NCBI GenBank assembly: GCA_031258055.1
Contig: JAIRNM010000324.1
Span: 1-5,936, forward strand
DNA length: 5,936 nt
Reading direction: 5' to 3'
DNA from: Bifidobacteriaceae bacterium
GTDB taxonomy: Bacteria; Actinomycetota; Actinomycetes; Actinomycetales; WQXJ01
The notes beneath the pieces were generated by a model. It had not been told where the DNA came from and ran no database searches. It was given only the letters and a program-made list of their open reading frames with translations. Position 1 is the stretch's first letter; every line of letters begins with the position of its first letter. Position numbers and translations under genes: made by a program. Shown here piece by piece: positions 1-5,600 of the stretch.

Positions 1-404
1 CGGTCGGCCAGTCCCTCCAGGGTGGCGAGCGCGTCAGCCATGCCGGAATTGGAGGGGGCTTTATTCTCTAAGTCGAGGTAGGCGGCTGCCAGTTGGCGGC
101 GAAGCGAGCCGCCCCGCTGGTCGCGGATCGGATAGGCGACGTGCCCGCCAGCAGCCAGGGCGTAGGTGTCGCCTTCAGGTGTGCGACCGAGCGTGTAACC
201 GTCACGGGCGATGCCTACCAGGCGGTCGGCCACAGACGGACCGCGCGGGCGCGCTGGCGGCGTTGGCCCCCTGCCCGGCGGCGCACCGGCTATAAGCTCC
301 GGTTCTGCTTGCGGCACGGGCTGCGCGGCGATTGGCGGCGGGGTGTCTCCAACCCAATCCTCATCCTGGAATAGGCCCTCCCAAGGGTCATACAAGCTGG
401 TCAT
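1..404 (-). CDS. Replication-type protein of an actinobacterial integrative element, N-terminal part (runs off left edge)
   Basis: An uninterrupted minus-strand frame starts with ATG at 404 and continues past position 1, giving 134 complete codons. Residues 1-57 are Pro/Ala/Glu-rich and probably disordered (start MTSLYDPWEGLF). From about residue 58 there is a folded segment with SVADRLVGIARDGYTLG near 57-73, then a short basic stretch RRQLAAAYLDLE (102-113) and ADALATLEGLA (123-133). From memory of the family, this pattern resembles the N-terminal region of ATPase/primase-type replication proteins in actinobacterial ICEs and prophages. The catalytic domain, with any Walker motifs, would lie outside the window, so the function is inferred. 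The start is well supported: GGAGGT sits 4 nt upstream (409-414). The gene overlaps the end of the preceding 95-aa gene by 17 bp, which suggests translational coupling. Confidence 0.55.
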   Translation of the reverse strand, partial: MTSLYDPWEGLFQDEDWVGDTPPPIAAQPVPQAEPELIAGAPPGRGPTPPARPRGPSVADRLVGIARDGYTLGRTPEGDTYALAAGGHVAYPIRDQRGGSLRRQLAAAYLDLENKAPSNSGMADALATLEGLAD

Positions 405-675
405 ACTTACCTCCGTAGCCCTTCGGCGGTGACAGTCGCAGCATTTCTGCGGCTTCCACAGCCTTGCCTCGCTGTAGGCCCGGCTCAAACGACCTCCAAT
501 AGACATTGGCCCATTCCTGGCGCATACGTTCGGGCTCGGACAGAATCCAGCGTCCCAACTGCGACTCGGGACTGTTCCATTCCATTTGCCGCTCCGGCGA
601 AAACGGCGCAGTGCGCAGCGGGCCGGTGCTGTCGTGCCGCCCAAGTGGGCGGGACGATCCACGTTTCGCGGTCAT
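388..675 (-). CDS. Hypothetical small protein of the integrative element (95 aa)
   Basis: I do not recognise a family. The protein is 95 residues, with a basic N-terminus (MTAKRGSSRPLGRH), a Trp-rich middle (MEWNSPESQLGRW and RQEWANVYWRSFEPGL) and no membrane segment or signal peptide. Its reality rests on context. Its ATG overlaps the TGA of the upstream excisionase-like gene (ATGA at 675-672), and the next gene starts 17 bp inside it with a strong Shine-Dalgarno. Small uncharacterised ORFs between xis and rep are common in actinobacterial integrative elements. The plus-strand frames across the same bases show no recognisable domain and no ribosome-binding site and are treated as shadows. 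A role in replication or excision control is only a guess from position. Confidence 0.6.
   Translation of the reverse strand: MTAKRGSSRPLGRHDSTGPLRTAPFSPERQMEWNSPESQLGRWILSEPERMRQEWANVYWRSFEPGLQRGKAVEAAEMLRLSPPKGYGGKYDQLV
409..414 (-). promoter_or_regulatory. Shine-Dalgarno site setting the start of the replication-type gene
   Basis: On the minus strand this reads GGAGGT, a perfect Shine-Dalgarno core, with a 4-nt spacer (AAGT) to the ATG at 404-402. It lies inside the coding region of the upstream 95-aa gene, so ribosomes finishing that gene can restart here. Confidence 0.7.
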
Positions 676-1103
676 CTCACGATTCCCTTCGCAGTGGCCA
701 CGCGGCGGACGGGAGGACGCCCGCCGTTGGGTGCCGCTTGGTCCGAGCGGCCAGCCGGGCGGCGTTTTGCTTGAGCGTCTTTCAGCGCTTGCCGGGCGCT
801 CAATACGGGACTGCCGTTGCCTCTTGGCGCCAGGCAGCCACCTGGCGCGGTGGCCTTTGCCGGAATTGGCACGACGGCAACGCTATTGCTCCTTATCCAT
901 TCTTGGATTGCCGCATGCGTGTAACGGCGCGTAACGCGCTTGGGTTGTTTTTTCGCGCTAACAACGACATAAGCTATCTCGCCCGCCTGCGCCTTTTGGT
1001 AAAGCGCTTTTTCGGACATACAAAGCGCCTCAGCGGCTTGGCTGTGCGTCAATAGCATTGGTTGTGCCGTCGGCGGCACGTCATGGATTTCGTAAACAGA
1101 CAT
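672..1103 (-). CDS. Excisionase-like helix-turn-helix DNA-binding protein
   Basis: The 143-aa protein has a MerR/excisionase-type winged HTH (HTH_17 class) at about residues 17-73. LLTHSQAAEALCMSEKALY forms the recognition-helix region. It is followed by the wing, AYVVVSAKKQPKRVTRRYT, and the closing helix AAIQEWIRSN. Residues 74-143 are a Pro/Ala/Lys/Arg-rich tail, probably disordered and able to contact DNA. Such proteins bend DNA at att sites to direct excision, or repress and activate element genes. Length is above that of minimal excisionases (about 60-80 aa) because of the tail. The frame stays open to an ATG at 1295. I chose the ATG at 1103 because AGGGA (1111-1115) lies 7 nt upstream and the conserved domain starts shortly after. 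The 3' end overlaps the next gene by 4 bp (ATGA). Confidence 0.7.
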   Translation of the reverse strand: MSVYEIHDVPPTAQPMLLTHSQAAEALCMSEKALYQKAQAGEIAYVVVSAKKQPKRVTRRYTHAAIQEWIRSNSVAVVPIPAKATAPGGCLAPRGNGSPVLSARQALKDAQAKRRPAGRSDQAAPNGGRPPVRRVATAKGIVR

Positions 1104-1174
1104 GATTGTTTCCCTTTTTTGGAATGACCCAGGAATTCGCGATAAGCGATGGTGACCGTTCAGGCGGCGGGTAT
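1104..1174 (-). promoter_or_regulatory. Leader region of the excisionase-replication operon
   Basis: This 71-bp stretch lies between the terminator hairpin and the start of the excisionase-like gene, so a promoter for the three-gene block would be expected here. It holds the AGGGA ribosome-binding site and an A-rich run (CCAAAAAAGGGAAAC on the minus strand). It also has a small inverted repeat, TCGC-GATAA-GCGA, at 1137-1149. I cannot assign convincing -35 and -10 boxes. Confidence 0.25.
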
Positions 1175-1197
1175 GAAAAGCCCAAAGACTGTGGGCT
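1175..1197 (-). terminator. Short rho-independent terminator after the 185-aa gene
   Basis: On the minus strand AGCCCA (1197-1192) pairs with TGGGCT (1184-1179) across a 7-nt loop. The stem is followed by a short T run (TTTTC, counting the last stem base). It sits 10 bp past the stop codon of the 185-aa gene and before the excisionase-like gene, so it would separate the two transcripts. The 6-bp stem and short U-tract make it a modest terminator. Confidence 0.45.
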
Positions 1198-1206
1198 ACC
1201 TTACGA

Positions 1207-1764
1207 TTACGCAGCCAGCGCCAAACACGCAGATTCCGAGCAGATATGTGAGCCCGCGCGGAAGGCGATATTCGGCGCATTGGGTGCTGCGGCAAGGCAG
1301 CGGGTCAGGCTTCGGTATCTGGCGGCGCAGGCGTAGAGTTCGTCGTCATCCTGCTTCTTGATCCGCGCGAGGAATTCCGCAAGGGTGCTGGCGTTCCAGT
1401 AGAGAGGGTCAAGCAATTGCTTGACCAGGGCCGTTACCGTTTCGTGATGATGGCCACGGCGCGCTAGTGCTGATACAACCAGGTCGGCTTCATCGTCGCC
1501 GCGTTTGTCAGCCAGCTTCAGGTATCGGCGGCCCGTCATGCCGGATACCGCCATGCGGGCCTTGAAATCCTCGCAGCGCACAATCTCCGTTTCAATCGCT
1601 GACATCGTGGCCGTGTGTGGGTCTATGAGCGACTCAATCCGGGCCGTCGCTTCGCGCGCCGCCTTCTCGCAGATGGTGATCCACGTCCGCGCGGCGCTCG
1701 CCGGGCGGACGCATTGTGCGCCCAACCCGACTGAAGCGGTGCCGATGTCCATAGTTACCACCAT
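1207..1764 (-). CDS. Hypothetical protein at the element end, next to the att site
   Basis: The open frame gives 185 residues from ATG 1764, or 181 from the ATG at 1752. The second start has GGTGGT just upstream and may be the real one, because no Shine-Dalgarno is apparent before the first. I do not recognise a family. Residues about 25-75 are mostly helical and amphipathic (ARTWITICEKAAREATARI and onward). A charged middle follows (GRRYLKLADKRGDDEADLVV, about 99-118). Then come HHHETVTALVKQLLDPLYW and a helical segment ending near AARYRSL. There is no signal peptide or membrane segment. It lacks the R..HxxR..Y pattern of a tyrosine integrase and a serine-recombinase catalytic domain, so it is not the expected integrase. 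It is followed by a hairpin terminator and sits about 120 bp from the tRNA fragment. Confidence 0.5.
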   Translation of the reverse strand: MVVTMDIGTASVGLGAQCVRPASAARTWITICEKAAREATARIESLIDPHTATMSAIETEIVRCEDFKARMAVSGMTGRRYLKLADKRGDDEADLVVSALARRGHHHETVTALVKQLLDPLYWNASTLAEFLARIKKQDDDELYACAARYRSLTRCLAAAPNAPNIAFRAGSHICSESACLALAA

Positions 1765-1816
1765 AAACTACGTGTCCGTCATCGAAAGACGTTGGCGCTG
1801 GTCGCCCAGAGCTAGG

Positions 1817-1834
1817 TTGCATGGAGATTGCATG
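1817..1834. repeat. Two TTGCATG direct repeats spaced by one helical turn
   Basis: TTGCATG occurs at 1817-1823 and again at 1828-1834, an 11-bp period. Both copies therefore face the same side of the helix. They lie upstream of the 185-aa gene and about 50-65 bp from the tRNA-derived att segment. Arm-type integrase sites and excisionase sites are often short, phased direct repeats at this kind of distance. The repeats are short enough that chance cannot be excluded. Confidence 0.4.
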
Positions 1835-1870
1835 ATTTGCGCCCGACTGCCCTATATGTGCAGGTCAAGA

Positions 1871-1882
1871 GCCTAAAAAGGC
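1871..1882. repeat. Small inverted repeat abutting the att segment
   Basis: GCCT-AAAA-AGGC is a perfect 4-bp palindrome with an AAAA centre, immediately 5' of the tRNA-derived anticodon arm. It could be a recombinase core or arm contact or just a chance hairpin; little more can be said. Confidence 0.25.
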
Positions 1883-1930
1883 GCAGCTTCCCAAGCTGCC
1901 AGTGCGGGTTCGATTCCCGTCGCCCGCTCA
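1883..1930 (+). other. 3' fragment of tRNA-Gly(CCC), probable attachment site
   Basis: The segment folds as the 3' half of a tRNA. The anticodon stem GCAGC/GCTGC (1883-1887 with 1895-1899) closes the loop TTCCCAA, giving anticodon CCC at 1890-1892. A 4-nt variable loop is followed by T stem GCGGG/CCCGT (1904-1908 with 1916-1920) around TTCGATT. The 3' acceptor strand CGCCCGC is at 1921-1927 and the discriminator T at 1928, as expected for tRNA-Gly. No CCA is encoded (TCA instead). The matching 5' acceptor GCGGGCG and a D arm are absent from the bases just upstream. It is therefore not a functional tRNA gene but a target-site remnant. The orientation implies that the restored tRNA lies at the far, left end of the element. 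Confidence 0.8.
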
Positions 1931-2030
1931 CGCCGTCGACCGCTCTGCCTGGCTATACAGCGGCGCGAAGTGGGGCGGCCTCGCGAAATCTGGTTTTGCC
2001 TAGAAGTGCCCCAGACGCGGGGGAGTTCGG

Positions 2031-2036
2031 TATAGT
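2031..2036 (+). promoter_or_regulatory. Candidate -10 box of the oxidoreductase operon
   Basis: TATAGT is a good -10 hexamer about 75 bp upstream of the first gene, in an otherwise GC-rich 180-bp gap between the tRNA fragment and the operon. No convincing -35 sits at the right distance: TTGCCT at 1996-2001 is too far, and GTGCCC at 2006-2011 is a weak match with a long spacer. A regulated promoter or alternative sigma factor is possible. The rest of the gap (1931-2110) shows no gene. Confidence 0.35.
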
Positions 2037-2055
2037 CTCACGTAATCAGTGGGAC
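2035..2055. promoter_or_regulatory. Candidate operator: imperfect inverted repeat over the start region
   Basis: GTCTCAC (2035-2041) and GTGGGAC (2049-2055) form 7-bp arms with one mismatch around a 7-nt centre, overlapping the end of the candidate -10 and the expected transcription start. That position fits a repressor site. It does not resemble the Rex consensus (TTGTGAA-type), and the regulator is unknown. Confidence 0.3.
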
Positions 2056-2110
2056 CAAAGGCGGACCTACACCGATTTCCCGATCCGAGCATCCCCCCGG
2101 AGGTGCCAGC

Positions 2111-2659
2111 ATGACGGACACCCAGCGACCAACTAGCCCCGACTTCAGCCCAGGTGACACCCAAGGTGAGGTCAGCGCGCCCGTTGACCCAGCCGACCCG
2201 GCAGAGGCGGCCAAGCTGGCGCGCCTGTCCGCGGTGATCGAACAGCACGGCGGCGCTAGGAGCGGTCTTATCGAGGTGCTGCGGCACGCCCAAACGATTT
2301 ACGGCTACCTGCCTCCACACTTACTCAAGGTCATAGCTGCCCGGATGGGCTTGCCGTTTTCGGAGGTGGCGGGCGTTGTGACCTTCTACTCGTTCTTTTC
2401 CACGGTTCCGCGCGGCAAGCATGTGATCCGAGTGTGCCTGGGCACCGCTTGCTACATCCGGGGTGGCCAGGAATTGGTCGAGCATCTGCGAGAGAGCTTG
2501 GGTGTGGCGTTGGGCGGGGTCAGCGCGGACCTGAAGTTCTCCTGTGACGTGGCGCGCTGCATCGGGGCTTGCGGCCTGGCGCCAGCCGTCATGGTCGATG
2601 ACGACGTCCACAGGCAGGTGACGCCCGCCAAGTTGGACGCGATCCAGGCGGCGTACTGA
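2111..2659 (+). CDS. NADH dehydrogenase/hydrogenase [2Fe-2S] subunit, HydC/HndA/NuoE type
   Basis: The 182-aa soluble subunit has a disordered Asp/Pro-rich extension (1-35) and the helical NuoE domain (about 36-100, with IYGYLPPHLLKVIAARM and VVTFYSFFSTVP). The thioredoxin-like ferredoxin domain follows (about 104-178). Likely [2Fe-2S] ligands are C109, C114, C150 and C154 (CLGTAC and CIGACGLAPAVMV). C145 is an additional cysteine where family members often have Leu. NuoE, HydC and HndA are the same family. In NuoE it forms part of the NADH module of complex I, and in HydABC it pairs with HydB to form the NADH/FMN core. The neighbour's HydB-like features favour the HydC role. The start is supported by GGAGG at 2099-2103, 7 nt before the ATG. 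It is the first gene of the operon, 20 bp before the next. Confidence 0.92.
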   Translation: MTDTQRPTSPDFSPGDTQGEVSAPVDPADPAEAAKLARLSAVIEQHGGARSGLIEVLRHAQTIYGYLPPHLLKVIAARMGLPFSEVAGVVTFYSFFSTVPRGKHVIRVCLGTACYIRGGQELVEHLRESLGVALGGVSADLKFSCDVARCIGACGLAPAVMVDDDVHRQVTPAKLDAIQAAY

Positions 2660-2679
2660 CTAGGTAAGGGGAGGCCACC

Positions 2680-5600
2680 ATGAAAACCGCGAGGAAGTTC
2701 GGCACGCTCGAGGACTTGCGCCAGGTGCGAGAGTCCTACCAAGCCCGTCTGGACGGGTACAAACATCAGGCGTTGGTGTGCGCCGGGACGGGCTGTCTGT
2801 CCGCTAATTCTGGCGCGGTGGCGGCGGCACTGAAGGAGTCGGTGGCGCGGCACGGCATCGAAGGCCAAGTTGCTGTCATCCCGGAGGGCGGCTGTGTGGG
2901 GACTTGCTCGGTCGGCCCGGTCGTGTCCGTCCTGCCCGATGGGGCCTATTACACGGAATTGACCCCGGAGAAGATCGATCAGATCGTGGCCAGCCATTTC
3001 GTCGAAGGCCGACCGGTGGCCGAGCATGCGTTCTACGACGCCGTTCAGGGCAAGCGGGCACTGAACGTCCAGTCCGTCGCTTTCTTCCGCGACCAGTTGA
3101 GGATCGCCTTGCGCAACTGCGGCGTCATTGATGTAGAGAGCGTGGACGCCTACATCTCCCGCGACGGCTACAGGGCGATCGCGTTGGCGCTTGAGCGCGG
3201 CCCGGTTGCCACCGTTGAGGAGATCAAGCGATCAGGGTTGAGGGGCCGGGGCGGCGCCGGCTTCCCGACGGGCGTGAAATGGGAGGCCTGCCTGAAGGCT
3301 GAGGGCGCCCAGAAGTACATCGTCTGCAATGCCGACGAGGGCGACCCGGGCGCTTTCATGGACCGCACAATCTTGGAAGGCGACCCGCACAGCGTTATCG
3401 AGGGGATGATGATCGGCGGCTACGCGATCGGGGCGAACCAAGGCTTCGTCTACCTGCGAGCGGAGTATCCCGTCGCGGAGCAGCGATTGGCTCGGGCCAT
3501 AGAACAGGCCCGTGAGGTAGGACTCCTGGGCGCACCGCTGTTCGGCTCCGACTTCTCCTTCGACCTGGAAATCCGGGTCGGGGCCGGAGCCTTCGTCTGC
3601 GGCGAGGAGACGGCGCTGATGAACTCGATCGAAGGTAAGCGCGGCGAACCGCGGCAAAAGCCGCCGTTCCCCTTCCAAAGTGGTTTGTTCGGCTGCCCCA
3701 CGATCATCAACAACGTCGAGACTCTTGCCAACGTGGCTCCGATCATCCTCCAAGGCGCCGACTGGTACGCCGGGATTGGCACCGAGACGTCCAAGGGAAC
3801 TAAGGTCTTCGCGCTGGCCGGCGACGTGGTCAACACCGGGATCGTGGAGGTGCCGATGGGCACCGCGATGGGCGATTTGCTGTTTAGCATCGGCGGCGGA
3901 ATTCAGGGCGGGAAGCCGCTCAAGTCGATCCAGGCGGGCGGCCCCTCCGGCGGTTGCATCACCAAAGGCTTCCTCAACACGCCGGTCGATTACGAATCCA
4001 TTGTCGAACTCGGCGCCATCATGGGCTCCGGCGGGCTGGTCGTCATGGATGAGGACACCTGCATGGTGGACACAGCCCGCTATTTCATGGACTTCATCCA
4101 GGACGAATCGTGCGGCAAGTGCGTGCCCTGCCGGATCGGCACCAAACGCTTGCTGGAGATCTTGACCCGGATAACCCGCGGCGAAGGCCGCGAGGGCGAC
4201 ATCGAACTGATGCAGGAGCTGTGCTTCTACATCCAACAAACCGCCATGTGCGGCCTTGGGCAATCGGCCCCCAACCCGGTGCTGAGCACCATCACTCGCT
4301 TCCGCGAGGAATACGAGGAGCACATTCAGGAGCGGTACTGCCGCGCCGGGGTGTGCTCGGACCTGGTGCTGTCGCCTTGCCAGAACGCCTGCCCGGTGGG
4401 GATCAACATTCCCGGCTACCTCGCCCTGCTCGCCGCCGGCCAATTCGGCGAGGCCTACCGGCTCGCCCGACGGGAGAACCCGCTAGCCGCGGTCTGCGGC
4501 ACCATTTGCACGCACCCGTGCGAGTCGAAATGCCGCCGGGCTCAGACCGACGAGGCGGTGGCCATATGCGCCCTGCAGAGGTTTGTCGCCGACCGGTCCG
4601 GCTTTGACGCCGGGTTCGATCTCAGCGAAGGGGTCAGCCCGAAGACCGGCAAGAGCGTCGGCATCGTCGGCGCCGGCCCATCCGGCTTGACCTGCGCCCA
4701 CTACCTGGCGCTGCTCGGGCACGATGTGGTGGTCTACGACCGGGCGCCCATCGCCGGCGGCATCCTGGCCTACGGTATTCCCGAATACCGGCTGCCGAAC
4801 GAGGTGTTGTCGCGCGAAGTCGACCTGATCCGGGCTGAGGGCGTGGAGATCCGGCTGGACACTGAGATCGGCCGCGACATCACGATTGGCCAGTTGAGGC
4901 AAGCCCATCAAGCTATTTACGTGGCGGCCGGGGCGCAGATCTCCAACCGTCTGGGGATTGAGGGGGAGCATCTACCCGGGGTTGTCTACGGCCTACAGTT
5001 CCTGCGCGAGGTCAATCTGGACCGCGGCGCCCATCCCGGCCACCGAGTTGTTGTCGTTGGCGGCGGCAGCACCGCTTTCGATGCCGCCCGCGCCGCCGTG
5101 CGCCTAGGCGCTAAGAAGGTAACTGTCGTCTACCGGCGCGAAGTCGCGGACATGCCCGCCAGCGAAACGGAGATCCGGGAGGCGCTAGAGGAGGGCGTCG
5201 AAGTCCTGCCGCTGGCGGGGCCGCAAAGGGTGGTGGGCCGCGACCGGGCGGAGGCGCTCGAATGTGTCCGTATGGAGCTCAGGGGCTTCGACCAAGCCGG
5301 CCGGAGACAAGTTCATCCGATATCCCAGGACAGCTTCCTAGTTGAGTTCGACCGGCTGGTCCTCGCTGTCGGCCAATCGCCCGACCGGTCGCTCCTGGGG
5401 GGCGAGGTCACTGAAGGGGTCTTCACGGGCGGCGATTTCGCGCGCGGGGCGGACGTCGCGATCACCGCGATCGCTGATGGCAAGAAGGCCGCCTCGTACA
5501 TCGACGCCTACCTGGGCGGCAAGGGCGTCTTGAACAAGGGAGCGCCCGTCGAGTACCCGGCGCCGGACGACGCGGCAGAGATTGAGCCCCACAAGCGGTT

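Larger units (their letters stand above)
1..1930. mobile_element. End of an integrative element inserted in a tRNA-Gly gene
   Basis: The right end of this stretch is a 3'-half tRNA-Gly fragment with no 5' half, the typical att scar of tRNA-targeted integration. The stretch contains an excisionase-like HTH gene and the start of a replication-type protein, with all supported genes on the minus strand, opposite to the chromosomal operon to the right. Actinobacterial integrative and conjugative elements and prophages commonly carry such xis-rep blocks next to an att site in a tRNA gene. No integrase gene is visible, so it must lie beyond the left edge or be missing. The left boundary is outside the window and the right boundary is placed at the end of the tRNA-like segment. 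Whether the element is conjugative, a prophage or a remnant cannot be told from here. Confidence 0.7.

Noticed and set aside
429..1055. Plus-strand open frame of 208 codons opposite the excisionase-like and 95-aa genes
   Set aside because: It shows no recognisable domain and no good ribosome-binding site, and it lies opposite two coupled minus-strand genes, one with a clear HTH domain. Long antisense frames are common in GC-rich DNA.
1104..1295. Longer version of the excisionase-like gene starting at ATG 1295
   Set aside because: The extension would run across the terminator-like hairpin, overlap the end of the 185-aa gene and add an Arg-rich stretch unlike the family. The ATG at 1103 has its own ribosome-binding site just upstream.
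1850..1882. Minus-strand promoter for the 185-aa gene (TTGACC and TATAGG on the minus strand)
   Set aside because: TTGACC lies only 6 nt from TATAGG, far from the usual 16-18 nt spacing, and no better pair was found.
1875..1895. Group I intron interrupting the tRNA at the anticodon arm
   Set aside because: Only one half of the tRNA is visible, protein-coding genes of a mobile element fill the space to its left, and no intron core motifs are evident. Integration at the tRNA 3' end explains it more simply.
1850..1930. A complete tRNA gene
   Set aside because: The bases before the anticodon arm cannot form the GCGGGCG acceptor strand or a D arm, so only the 3' half is present.
2009..2025. CCCC-AGACGC-GGGG hairpin as a terminator for the tRNA region
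   Set aside because: It has a 4-bp stem with no following T run, so it is probably just GC-rich spacer.
3232..4443. Minus-strand open frame of 403 codons inside the fusion gene
   Set aside because: It is an antisense shadow of the conserved HydB/NuoF-like coding sequence, with low-complexity His/Asp/Ala-rich composition and no domain.
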